Positions 8,029 through 16,720 of a stretch of DNA of 22,411 bases are shown here, one piece after another. The notes below the pieces were generated by a model, which saw only the letters and a program-made list of their open reading frames with translations, did not search any database and had not been told where the DNA came from. The DNA is from Dunaliella salina. Lineage: Eukaryota > Chlorophyta > Chlorophyceae > Chlamydomonadales > Dunaliellaceae. Position numbers and translations under genes: made by a program. How positions within the stretch are numbered: the first letter of the stretch is position 1; the number at the start of each line of letters is the position of its first letter. The DNA lies in assembly GCA_002284615.2 (NCBI GenBank), contig MU069615.1, forward strand, positions 305,695 through 328,105. Reading direction: 5' to 3'.

Positions 8029-8387
8029 AAGAACAGGATAAGCTTTGAGCTTCTATGTGCAGCTTTAAGCACTGGCAGCTTCCAGTGCGCGCTTGACATT
8101 CCCAAAGCCAGACTCCCCCTCGGTAAGCTTTAATGCTCTACCTCAGATGCTGAGTTTATGCAGGTAAGTTGGCTAATGCATCTGGCGCTGCCATGAACAC
8201 AGTGGATGCACACATGAATGCACACACTGTGTCCATGGCAGCGCCAGATGAATCAGCCAACTTACCAGCATACTCTCAGCATATAAGGTAACCAGGGGAT
8301 TCACGCACAAGAAGGGAGTCTGGCTTCGGGAATGGCGAGCACTGGAGGCTGCTGGTGCTTAAAAGCTCAAAGCCTTTTCCTGTTCTT
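8029..8387. repeat. Long imperfect inverted repeat (foldback), arms of about 165-175 bp
   Basis: The left arm (8029-8204) and right arm (8225-8387) are complementary for most of their length. Anchors are AAGAACAGGA with TCCTGTTCTT, AAGCTTTGAGCTT with AAAGCTCAAAGCC, AAAGCCAGACTCC with GGAGTCTGGCTTC, and an inner block GGTAAGTTGGCT...TCTGGCGCTGCCAT with its complement. The loop is about 20 nt. There is no coding sequence. It could be a foldback/MITE insertion or the template of a long hairpin RNA. Confidence 0.85.
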
Positions 8388-8639
8388 CCAGGCAGCATTG
8401 CGTGCACTGTAGCTACCCAAGCTCTTGTTTCACTGGACATGCCTGTACACCGAGCAGCCGAACCACCTGGCTGAAGATCAAGTTCCTATTGTAATATAGT
8501 GTGATGTAAATGCTTGCGTGCAGCCAAACTACCTGGTTGAAGCTTAAGTTCCCTAATGCAATGTGATGCAATGTATGTGCCTGTGCAAAGGCTGACGCAA
8601 GTGCACTTTGGGAGTTACAAGCCCACGCGTCTTCATTGC

Positions 8640-9851
8640 ATCAGGACAAAATGCTAGCTGTGTACACACGCTCGATACATGCATGTGGGTTGGCACCCGC
8701 ATGCCCACATAAGGATCACCAAGCCACCATATCCTTGCCACAACAGGGCCACATGTTGGCTATGCACACATGCTCTTATGTTTCACCATACATGCATGTG
8801 TTGGCAGAAGTATGTATTGAGGTATTAGGGAACGCTAGCGCTAGCGTGGCCAAGTGGTCGGCCAGCCTTCCCTTATACCTCAACAGTATGCGGCGTGCGT
8901 ATGGGGAGCACTAGGCCACCGCATCAGGACCTAATACTCTTTTTGCACACACGCTCTGATGCTTCACCTTAAATGCATGTGCATTGGCGGATGCACGCAC
9001 CCCAAAGGAGCACCAAGCCACCACACCAAAGCCAAATGCTGTTTTGCACACGCGCTTTCTGCTTCACCTTACATGCATGTGGGTTGGCGGTCGCAAGCGC
9101 ACGCAGGGAGCCCCAAGCCATCGCACCTTCATTGCATCAGGATGAAATGCTTTTTTTGCACCCATGCTCTCATGCTTCACCGCACATACATGCCCATTGG
9201 CGGATGCGAGCGCACGTAGGGAGCGCAAGGCCACCTTGTCCTTGCCTCAGCAGGGCCCCATGCTAGCTATGCACACAGGCTCTCATACTTCACATAGCAT
9301 GCATGGGCGTTGACGGTTGCATGCACACGCAGGAAGCCCAAGCCACCGCATCTTTACCGCATCAAGATCAACTGTTGTTTGTGCACACATGCTCTTAAGC
9401 TTCACCTAACATGCATGTGCATTGTGTGCATTGGCGGTCGCATGCGCACATAGGGAGCACAAGGCTGCCACGCATTTTTACCGCATCAAGACAAAATGCT
9501 CTTTTTGCACACACGCTCACTTGCCTCATGGTCCATGCATATGCGTTGGCGGTTGCATGCACACGCAGGGAGTGCATGGCCACCCCGTCCCCGCCACAGC
9601 AGGACCCCATGCTAACTTTGCACACACGCTCTTATGCTTCACCTGACATGCATGTGTGTTGGCGGTCGTATGCGCACGCAGGGAGCCCCAAGCCACCGCA
9701 TCTTTATCGCATCAAGATCAAATGTTGTCCGTGCACACATGCAGCATGTGACGTGCTCTTATGCTTCACCTAACATGCATGTGCATTATGTGCATTGGCG
9801 GTCGCATGCGCACGCAGGGAGCGCAAGGCCGCCACGTCCACGCCACAGCAG
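8640..9851 (+). repeat. Tandem array, about 110-124 bp per unit, about ten copies
   Basis: Each unit has GCACACA(C/T)GCTCT, ATGCTTCACC, ACATGCATGTG, CATTGGCGGTCGCATGCGCA and CGCAGGGAGC. Two alternating variants link units: CGCATC(A)..AAGATCAAATG and CCACAGCAGGACCCCATGCTA. The last CCACAGCAGGACTCC runs straight into the next exon, so the second variant contains that exon's acceptor region. ATGCATG anchors are near 8680, 8791, 8971, 9074, 9184, 9298, 9410, 9533, 9648 and 9772. Confidence 0.85.
8817..8883. repeat. Cruciform-forming insert in the minisatellite array
   Basis: TTGAGGTATTAGGGAA (8817-8832) pairs 15/16 with 8868-8883. Inside are the perfect 16-bp palindrome ACGCTAGCGCTAGCGT (8832-8847) and a TGGCC/GGCCA stem around 8847-8864. 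TGGCCAAGTGG also matches the tRNA A-box consensus, but no B box follows. The insert interrupts one array unit. Confidence 0.7.
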
Positions 9852-9868
9852 GACTCCTTCACTGCAAG

Positions 9869-10036
9869 GCATGCCAGAATCCAGCCCCAGCCCCAGCCCC
9901 AGCCCTGCGCCTGCTGCGCAAGCTATGATGGAAGGCCTCAACCTGCGGAGCCCTAGCCCTCTGCAACCCTTGCAGCAGAGTCATCACCTGCACCAGACCC
10001 AAGAGGGCCAAGATCAGGGGGGTGGGTACATAGCAG
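9869..10036 (+). CDS. Candidate internal exon, Ser/Pro then Gln/His-rich
   Basis: The donor ATAGCAG|GTGAGG follows 10036. The start is chosen at CACTGCAAG|GCATG because it gives phase 1, matching the previous exon's exit; the stronger-looking CCACAGCAG (9851) would be phase 2. The frame reads MPESSPSPSPSPAPAAQAMM, EGLNLRSPSPLQPLQQSHHL and HQTQEGQDQGGGYIA. CCCCAG hexamers encode the SPSP run. Part of this exon and its donor are duplicated downstream at 10107-10183. Confidence 0.5.
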
Positions 10037-10106
10037 GTGAGGGATCAGCAGGCTTTGTTGAGCCCCTTGAAACTGAATGGTCAGTAGGTTTTGGACACCT
10101 TAGACT

Positions 10107-10183
10107 GCCCTCTGCAACCCTTGCAGCAGCAGAGGTACCAACTGCACCAGATCCCAGAGAACCAGGGTGTGGGTACCTGGCAG
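10107..10183 (+). pseudogene. Duplicated copy of the preceding exon's 3' half
   Basis: CCCTCTGCAACCCTTGCAGCAG...CTGCACCAGA.CC..GAG...CAGG.TGTGGGTACCTGGCAG|GTGAGTGATCAGCAGG repeats 9956-10036 and its following intron start at a spacing of about 150 bp. It keeps CTTGCAG as an acceptor and CAG|GTGAGT as a donor. It could be a mutually exclusive or skipped exon, or simply a dead copy. The reading through it is QQRYQLHQIPENQGVGTWQ. Confidence 0.5.
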
Positions 10184-10510
10184 GTGAGTGATCAGCAGGC
10201 CCAAGGTACCTTAAGATGAGTGAGCAGGCGGTGAGCACCTGAGTGATCACCAAGCCTCAAGCACCTAGTCGAGTGATCGGCAGGCCTCATCTGCCATAAT
10301 TGTGTGTGTGGCCTGGAGGCCGCAAGCACCTTCACTGAGTGATCAGCAGGCCTCAAGCATGTGGACTGAGTGATTCGCAGGCAGGCCTCATGCATCTTGA
10401 GTGAATGATCAGAGGCCTCAAGTCCCTCTAAGTGAGTGAACAGCAGGTCTCGAGCACCTTTAGTGATTCTTCATCAGCAGGCGTCAAGCACCTTAGTTGA
10501 TAGCATGTGC
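10184..10510 (+). repeat. Donor-derived array, GTGAGTGATCAGCAGGCCTCAAGCACCTT-like units
   Basis: About eight diverged units of 30-60 bp carry (C/T)GAGTGATCAGCAGGC(CTC)AAG(C)ACCTT. The same words occur right after the true donor (GTGAGGGATCAGCAGG, 10037) and after its duplicate (GTGAGTGATCAGCAGG, 10184). The array is therefore built from the first bases of the intron. Confidence 0.75.
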
Positions 10511-10798
10511 ACAGGGCACCATTCTCAGGGTGCGCCAGAGTCCAAGTTGAGTTAGAGTCCAGTTTCAACTCTGGGTTTTGAAAGGTGCCTTCAGCCATGT
10601 CGGTTGCACATTTCACAGCTCAAGGAGTGTTTGCACTTATTTTGGCTGCTCAGCTCCCTCAAACACCTCTGAAACAAGCCTCTCTGGTCATTGGCCCAAT
10701 CCAATCTTGCTGCTGGAGGCAAAGCTGCTGTCACACCCAAGTGCGCAAGCTACATCATTTTTGCACTGTTTGCTTCATTTCTTTGCTTTGTTTTGTAG
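10511..10798 (+). other. Intronic sequence leading to a strong acceptor
   Basis: I see no repeat or gene over most of this stretch. Its end is a textbook pyrimidine tract and acceptor (TGCTTCATTTC, TTTGCTTTGTTTTGTAG) at 10798, just before the first copy of the nine-copy exon-edge array. Confidence 0.5.
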
Positions 10799-11727
10799 GC
10801 AGTAATAACCTCACTGCCAGCCTCAAGCAACAGCGCATCCTGGCCCACTTCCCTCTTTTCCTGCACGCGATGCAGCGCAGCAAAGGTCTAGCTTGTTTGG
10901 TACTTCATGCGCTGACGTCACAGGCAGTAGTAACCCCACCAGTCTTGAGCAACGCATCGTGGCCCAACTCTCCCTACACGCAATGCAGCGCAGCAAAGAG
11001 CTAGCTTATTCTGCACTTATGTTCTAGTGTTGCAGGCAGCAGTAACCATATCACTGGCCTTAAGCAGCAGCGCATCATGGCCCATCTCTCCCCGTACGCA
11101 ATGCAGCGCAGCGAAGCGCTAGCTTACTCTTTACTTTCTGCCCTGGTGTTATATGCAGCAGTGAACTCATCACTGGTCTAAAGCAGGACATCCTGGCCTA
11201 CCTCTTCCTATATGCAATGCAGCACAGCAGCAAGCCAGCTTGTTTGGTAGTTTTTGCCCTGGTGTTGCATGCAGCAGTAACCTGACCACCGGCCTTAAGC
11301 AGCGGTGCATCCTAGCCCACTTCGCTCTCTTGTGCACGATGCAGCGCAGCGAAGTGCTAGCTTGTTCTGTACTTTCTGCCCTGGTGTCGCAGGCAGCAGT
11401 AACCTCATCACGGGCCTCAAGCAGCGCATCCTGGCCCACCTCTTCCTATATGTGCATATAGGCATACAGGCATACAGGTGTTATATATGCAGCAGTAAAC
11501 TCATCAGTGGTCTAAAGCAGCACATCCTGGCCCACCCCTTCCTATATGCAATGCAGCACAGCAGCAAGCTAGCTTGTTTGGTAGTTTTTGCCCTGGTGTC
11601 GCAGGCAGCATGAACCTTACCACCGGCCTTAAGCAGCAGTGCATCCTGGCCCACTTCGCTCTCCTTGTGCACGATGCAGCGCAGCGAAGTGCTAGCTTGT
11701 TCTGTACTTTCTGCCCTGGTGTCGCAG
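10797..11727 (+). repeat. Eight upstream copies of an exon 5' edge, about 117 bp each
   Basis: Units open with GCAG|GCAGCAGTAACCTCATCAC and continue GGCCTCAAGCAGCGCATCCT, CCCAC(C/T)TC, ATGCAGCGCAGC and CTAGCTTGTTCTGTACTTTC, then CTGGTGTCGCAG. Starts are at about 10797, 10921, 11034, 11153, 11269, 11391, 11486 and 11603; the ninth is the real exon. Copies 4-6 and 7-9 form a higher-order duplication with a spacing of 333-335 bp. The first copy reads SNNLTASLKQQRILAHFPLF then LHAMQRSK in the same phase as the ninth, so one or more copies could be spliced in. Confidence 0.8.
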
Positions 11728-11930
11728 GCAGCAGTAACCTCATCACGGGCCTCAAGCAGCGCATCCTGGCCCACCTCTTCCTGTGCGCAATGCAACGCGG
11801 GAAAGAGGCGGGTGGTGGAGGGCAGGGCAGGCTGCCAATCCTGAGGCAGCGTAAGCAGCAGCAGCAGCAACTAGAGCTCCACAAGTTCTATAGGAGCTTC
11901 GAGGAAATCAAGGCGCTGGTGATCTGGAGG
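11728..11930 (+). CDS. Internal exon (SSNLITGLKQRILAHLFLC...)
   Basis: The acceptor GGTGTCGCAG precedes 11728 and the donor AGG|GTGGGT follows 11930. It enters in phase 1 and leaves in phase 0 and has 203 bases. It reads SSNLITGLKQRILAHLFLCA, MQRGKEAGGGGQGRLPIL, RQRKQQQQQLELHKFYRSFE and EIKALVIWR. The last part is charged and helical, possibly a coiled coil. The phase-0 exit matches the exon at 15092. It is the ninth unit of the preceding array and the only one that extends beyond it. I cannot assign a family. Confidence 0.65.
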
Positions 11931-12110
11931 GTGGGTGCTGGTGCTGATGTTGCTGCATGCATGGTTGCATGTTCATCTCAAATTTCTTGAAGTTTGGAGG
12001 TTTGAGGAAATCAAGGCCCTGGTGATCTGGGGGGTGGGTGCTCCTGCTGGTGTTAACGCGCCTCTCACTGCTGTGAATGCTGCTGCATGCGTGGGTGCAT
12101 TTTTGTTGCG
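11898..12110 (+). repeat. Duplicated exon 3' edge with donor
   Basis: TTCGAGGAAATCAAGGCGCTGGTGATCTGGAGG|GTGGGTGCT at 11898-11940 is repeated as TTTGAGGAAATCAAGGCCCTGGTGATCTGGGGG|GTGGGTGCT at 12001-12042, a spacing of 103 bp. GCTGCTGCATGC..GGTTGCAT also repeats (near 11950 and 12080). Both donors are in phase 0. Confidence 0.75.
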
Positions 12111-12195
12111 CATTTCTGGAGGTTTTGAGCTTGCTGCTGCACATGTGTTTGGAGCCAGGGCTTCCAGGATCTTGCCTGCATATGTGGTGGTGTGT

Positions 12196-12198
<3 letters not shown>

Positions 12199-12272
<74 letters not shown>

Positions 12273-12365
12273 GTGTGTGTGGGTGTGGGTGTGTGGGTGT
12301 GTGGGTGCGGGTTTGTGTGTGAATGTGGGTGGGTGGGTGTGGGTTTGGGTGTGTGTATATGTGTG
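12199..12365. repeat. (TG)n tract with degenerate GGGTGTG tail
   Basis: A nearly pure TG run lies at 12199-12270, followed by GGGTGTGGGTGTGTGG variants to about 12365. It lies downstream of the duplicated donors. The frames through it (poly-Cys/Val and poly-His/Thr) are artefacts. Confidence 0.95.
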
Positions 12366-12574
12366 CACGCGCATGTACAACTCCTGGTTTCTGGGATTGC
12401 AAGCCACATCAAATACATGAGGGTGAAAGCTTGATTCGCAAGATATCATTCAAATACAGGTACATCCCACATGTGTGCAATCACTCTTGTAAAATTAGCT
12501 TCTGTGGAAGGCTGCATGTTGACCTAAAAATGCATTAATATGTTACCTTCCAGGCCTTTTTTTCCTCGTATTGC

Positions 12575-12603
12575 TAATACGATCGTATTAAAATCCGGGA
12601 TTT
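12575..12603. repeat. Palindromes TAATACGATCGTATTA and AAAATCCGGGATTTT
   Basis: TAATACGATCGTATTA (12575-12590) is a perfect 16-bp palindrome. AAAATCCGGGATTTT (about 12589-12603) is a 7-bp stem around one base and overlaps it. No repeat array surrounds them. Confidence 0.85.
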
Positions 12604-12659
12604 TGGAAGCCGTGATTCGTAGAATGGGCGAAGCGCTCCCTCAGAAAGGATTGAGTGGC

Positions 12660-12840
12660 AGGGACCGAATTTGCCTGCACCAGGAGTCGAACTGGGGACC
12701 GGGGGATTTAAGTGGCGCACTCACACAAGCATGAACCACTAGTTCACCCGTTTAGTAGAAATATAACCCATGGGTCCCCAGTTCGAATACTGTCGGCGCC
12801 AAGGTCGTCTCCCACCATCATCCTCTCATGGGAGACGAGG
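12660..12840 (-). mobile_element. Possible decayed tRNA-derived SINE head
   Basis: On the minus strand TGAACTAGTGG (12738-12748) resembles a tRNA A box and CCAGTTCGACTCC (near 12686-12700) a B box, about 45 bases apart as in a tRNA. A T-arm-like CCAG/CTGG stem is present. A second B-box-like GTCCCCAGTTCGAATAC occurs on the plus strand at 12773-12789, followed by the perfect 9-bp hairpin CGTCTCCCA/TGGGAGACG (ending near 12839). There is no clean acceptor stem and no target duplication that I can see, so this is a weak call. Confidence 0.3.
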
Positions 12841-12859
12841 TTCCAGGAGGGGGGGTGCT

Positions 12860-13700
12860 CCAGCTCCCCAACCGTCCCCCCATCCAACATTTAACTATGC
12901 AAAGAGAGAAAGGTGCTGAGTGGGATAAGGGCCTGCCAAGATTTCCGCCAAAAAACTATATTGGGGACTCCAAACAGCAGGTTTTACAGCTCATGAGTTT
13001 TGGGCCATGTTTGGCGTTTCTGAAATTTACAAATCACGAATGACCCAGCCCTTTCTGNACATTTCAAAANTTGAAAATGTGNAGATGCACCTTATTGCNT
13101 GTGCAAGGATGTTGAAACTGTCTTNCTCGATTGACTGATCCGCGCACAATGCAGANGAGAGAGGAAGTGATGACAAACTTTCAATTGTGCACAAAGATGT
13201 ACCTAAGAGCGCAAAGGGTAGGCAATAGGGCAGCATTGTGAACAAAAAACTTGTCAACCCTCCTGGCTGCGAGGCCGCAGGCCTCGCGGTGGGCTTGGCT
13301 TGGGGGGGCCCGAAGTATTAAAATGGCAATTCTCAGGAAGGGGAATTTTCCTCATAGTATTGAAACCTTGGTTCTGCAAAAACGAAAAAAAAGGCCTGTT
13401 ACCTTCATGCCTGCATGTGGCAAAATGGAGCGAGGACTCACGCTGCTCGGTCCTGGTGAAGAACTGGCTTCTGTGCTGGGCATGCTATCTGGAAGGGCCT
13501 CTTCAATCTGCTCTCGCACTGTGCTGCCTCATCAACCTATTCACAAAACAATTTTTTCAACCTATGCACTCAGCTGTCTCACCGGGCCACATCAATTTGA
13601 TCTGTAGGATTGATCTTTCCTTGAATTGGCTTTTCTGCATACCTGTGCCACCCCCTCTCTTAAAGATTCAGCATGATCTCATATGCAGCTGAGTGTGCTA
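12860..13700. other. Intronic stretch without a supported gene, containing six N bases
   Basis: Single Ns lie at about 13058, 13070, 13082, 13099, 13125 and 13156. GCGAGGCC-GCA-GGCCTCGC (about 13267-13285) is a perfect 8-bp stem and is followed by a GC-rich CTTGGCTTGGGGGGGCCCG. Frames of about 118-130 codons at 13251-13692 have no splice sites or recognisable residues, and I do not call them genes. Confidence 0.5.
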
Positions 13701-13717
13701 AGTAACAACCAATATTT

Positions 13718-13760
13718 TTGTGCATGTGTGCATGTGTGCATGTGTGCATGTGTGCATCCT
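13718..13760. repeat. (GTGCATGT) short tandem repeat
   Basis: TGTGTGCATG is repeated about four times. It is a simple-sequence derivative of the GT tracts. Confidence 0.9.
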
Positions 13761-13789
13761 TGTCCCTATATTTCCCTTTCGATTCTTCT

Positions 13790-14240
13790 AGATTTGCGCA
13801 TGAGTTTGTGACCCAGGCAGCTGATTTTGTGCCTGAAAGTATGGCCAAGGCTGATGTGTTTGCACCTGCAGAAAATGGCCACAGCGGTCAATTTTGCGCC
13901 AATAACAATTTGTGGAAGCCGACTTGTGCCGCAGTGTGCACCTGGGAGAATAGGGCTAAAGTCAATTTGCGCAGCATTTTGCGCTTGAAAGAGTGTGGCT
14001 CAAGTCCATCTTGCGCTGCAGTTTGCGCCTGAAGGAAGGTGACATAACCGTCTTGCGCTGCAGTTTGCGCTTGATATTGCCCCCGAAAGGATGTGACCCT
14101 GGCTGGTGTCTTTTCGCATGAAGAAAATGTGGCTAAGGCTGTTGATTTTGCGCATGCAATAAAGTAAAGCCTTACCCATTTTACCATGCATTTTGGGCTG
14201 GGGAAAAGGGCGGCCAAGGCTGATGATTTTCAGACTACAA
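13790..14240. repeat. Diverged tandem array with TTTGCGCCTGAAAG words
   Basis: Units of about 45-60 bp contain (GA)TTTTGCGCCTGAA(A)G..TGTGGC(C/T)AAGGCTG. CTTGCGCTGCAGTTTGCGC occurs twice at 14018-14070. Copies are highly diverged, and parts of three forward frames remain partly open by chance. Confidence 0.6.
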
Positions 14241-14359
14241 GGGATTCAGGCCGAGCCATGTTCTGTCACATCTTGCACCCATGGTGCGCATTGTAGGGCA
14301 GACTCAAGCAGCAGGTTCTGTATAAGGAGGAGGCTGCTGTCTCTCAAGGCTAACCTCTG

Positions 14360-15091
14360 CATTTCTCTGTTCTGCAGGCACTGCTTCCTCGGCCCCACCC
14401 TGCTTTCATCAAGGCCGTGCACAGAAGTCTCTCTGTCCTGCAGCACAGCACTTCTGCTGTCCCACAGGCACTGCCGTTTCTTTGCCCTGGAGGCACTGCT
14501 GTTTCTCTGCCCAGCATGCACTGCGTNCTTCAAGGCCTTGCACAGAAGTCTCTCTGTCCTGCAGCACTGCGCTTCTGTTGTCCTGCAGGAACTGCCATTT
14601 CTCTGTCCTGGAGGCACTGCGGTTTCTCTGCCCTNCATGCACTGCGTCCTTCAAGGCCTTGCACAGNNGTNTCTCTGNCCTGCNGCACTGCGCTTCTGTT
14701 GTCCTGCAGGAACTGCCATTTCTCTGTCCTGNAGGCACTGCGGTTTCTCTGCCCTNCATGCACTGCGTCCTTCAAGGCCTTGCACAGAAGTCTCTCTGTC
14801 CTGCAGCACTGCGCTTCTGTTGTCCTGCAGGAACTGCCATTTCTCTGTCCTGCAGGTACTGCGGTTTCTCTGCCCTGCAAGCACTTACCCTTCAAGGCTG
14901 TGCACACTGGTTGCTCTTCCCTGCGGCATTGCGTCCTTCAAAGCTGTGCACTGCGGCTCCTCTGTCCTACAGGCGCTGCGGTTTCTCTGCTCTGCAGACA
15001 CTGCTCTCTTCAAGGCTGTGAGCTGCAATGTCTTTGCCCTGCAGGCTTTGCTTTCTTCAAACTTGTGCGCTGCAATTTCTCTGCCGTGCAG
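14360..15091 (+). repeat. Acceptor-derived array, about 120 bp per unit
   Basis: TCTCTG(T/C)CCTGCAG|GCACTGC recurs at about 36-bp spacing within 120-bp units. Unit anchors CCTTGCACAGAAGTCTCTCTG lie near 14413, 14533, 14653 and 14774. Each unit therefore carries several complete pyrimidine tract plus CAG acceptor signals, the last of which (CTCTGCCGTGCAG, 15091) is the real one. Nine N bases fall in the central, most homogeneous units. Confidence 0.85.
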
Positions 15092-15191
15092 GCACAGCTT
15101 TTGGACCGGGACCTGCTGCTGCTGGATTTGGGATCCCAAGGCACACCTGATGCTGCTGCTGGTTCTGCTGCCGCTGAGGGAGCCGCTCCTG
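15092..15191 (+). CDS. Internal exon (AQLLDRDLLLLDLGSQG...)
   Basis: CTCTGCCGTGCAG precedes 15092 and CCTG|GTGAGTGTG follows 15191. It enters in phase 0, matching the exit of the 11728 exon, and leaves in phase 1. The 100 bases read AQLLDRDLLLLDLGSQGTPD and AAAGSAAAEGAAP. The other two frames give a stop or implausible Trp/Cys-rich peptide, so the choice is clear. Joined to the previous exon, the EIKALVIWR-AQLLDRDLLLL junction gives a continuous amphipathic helix-like stretch. Confidence 0.65.
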
Positions 15192-15600
15192 GTGAGTGTG
15201 CACGCACATCTTCTGAATTTTCACCTTCTCCGGCGGCTAGTTGAACAGGAAAACAAACGTGTGCAAGGATAGACGACCAGTAACTGCCACAGCGTTTGCA
15301 TTGTGAGAAGATGAGGAAAGTCACGGGCACGTGTGTGCATATATCGAATTTAGGGGAATGGACTAAGCTTAGCTTTGTCAAGCTGCATGTGCGCCTTAGC
15401 CATTGCCTTCATGTGGCTGTGTGCATTTGATTGAGAATCAGTGAGCTGCACTTTTGCTTAAAGTCTTCAATGAATCATCGATAACTCGGGATCTTCCATG
15501 AATCATGAACATGTATTGACTCCAGACTTTTGGAGGCATGTATTGTGACCTTCTTTTCTCTTGCTTTAAAAGAATGTTTGCGCATACATGCGCAGGGCCT
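15192..15600 (+). other. Start of the intron after the 15092 exon
   Basis: It begins with a consensus GTGAGTGT. I see no repeat, gene or hairpin that I can support between about 15200 and 15600. Confidence 0.5.
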
Positions 15601-15619
15601 AGTCAGCTGTAGCAGGTGT

Positions 15620-16060
15620 CAGCTGCTTCAGCAGCAGATGCCTCCACCTGCAAATGCCTGTACATAAGCAGATGCTTCCAATTGTAGGTGTCTGCCCAGC
15701 AGCAGATTCCTCCAGTTGCAGATGCTTGCACAGAAACAGATGCCTCCAGTCGCAGATGCTTGCACATAAGCAGATGCTTCCAATTGCAGGCGTCTGTTCA
15801 GCAGCAGATTCCTCCAGTTTTATATGCTTGCACAGAAACAGATGCCTCCCGTTGCAGATGCTTGCACATAAGCAGATGCTTCCAGTTGCAGGTGTCTGTT
15901 CAGCAGCAGATGCCTCCGGTTGCAGATGCTTGCACAAAATTAGGTGCCAGCTGCTCCAGCATCAGATGCTTCAGTTGCGGATGCTCGCACAGAAGTAGAT
16001 GCCCCCCGTTGCAGATGACTGTACTGAAGCAGATCCCAGCTGCTTAGCAGGTAGCTCTGC
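15620..16060. repeat. Tandem array of CAGATGCTTGCA units, about 34 bp in 102-bp blocks
   Basis: Subunits are (A)GCAGATGC(C/T)TCCA(G/A)TTGCAG and GATGCTTGCACA. Higher-order blocks begin CATAAGCAGATGCTTCCA at 15663, 15764 and 15867, so the period is about 102 bp. Many subunits contain TTGCAG, an acceptor-like word. Confidence 0.85.
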
Positions 16061-16129
16061 TCCACACACAGGGTCTTGCACAGAAGGATTCGCACAAGAG
16101 CAACAGAGTGTCAAAGGTATGTAAGCACG

Positions 16130-16470
16130 CACGCACAGGCCCTCCGCCGGCTGTGGCAGGTCCACAGCAGTCCCAGCAGAGCTCCATACTCAGGTTTGCA
16201 CTCAGATGGAGGTGTATTCAAGATTGAATGAACGACAAAGATCGAATCAACAATTTTGACGCCATTCAGGTGCAAGTGCAAATGCACTCAGTCAGGTGTG
16301 GCTGATCTACAGCAGTCTTAGCACATATGCAGGGACGCGGGAAGAACAGACTTCCATGAATGTGCATGCACATGCACGCATAAGGAGATGCATAAACAGC
16401 AATAAATGTGCATGCACGTGCAGGTGCTCAGACGGCTGTGGCAGGTCCACAGCAATCGCAGTATATTGCT
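16130..16470. repeat. Three diverged copies of a unit of about 140 bp
   Basis: GGCTGTGGCAGGTCCACAGCA(G/A)TC occurs near 16149 and 16431, and a diverged form (GTGTGGCTGATCTACAGCAGTC) near 16295. Between them are ATGCACGxxCAGG-type words. No coding signal is seen. Confidence 0.65.
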
Positions 16471-16539
16471 CTGTATGACTGGCGCCGGTGTCATGTGCGT
16501 GCGTTCTGCCGAGCTACCTCAGATGCTGCCTTCTCCCTG

Positions 16540-16720
16540 TTGGCGCAGCATGCAGATGTCTTAGGTGCGTGTGAACAAAGAAGATTGGTGCAGCGTGCAG
16601 ATATGTTAGGTGCGTGTAAAATGTAAAGAACGATTGGTGCAATATGCAGATGTGCTACGCGCGTGTAGAAGAGAAAACATTGAAGCAGCTTGCAGACTTG
16701 CTGGGAGTGTGTGAGCATGT
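16540..16720. repeat. Tandem array of about 47-bp units, four copies
   Basis: GCAG(C)xTGCAGAT, then GTTAGGTGCGTGT and GAxxGATTGGT, recurs at about 16545, 16590, 16639 and 16685. Sequence after 16740 up to 17160 is unique, with no gene that I can support. Confidence 0.75.

Noticed and set aside
8832..8900. tRNA-like gene suggested by TGGCCAAGTGG
   Set aside because: There is no B box, anticodon arm or acceptor stem; the motif is part of a palindromic insert.
11908..12449. Minus-strand poly-Thr/His frames of 117-164 codons
   Set aside because: They come from the TG tract and its degenerate tail.
13251..13692. Two overlapping plus-strand frames of 118-130 codons
   Set aside because: They have no splice signals, repeated or conserved features, or plausible start context in an intron-like region.
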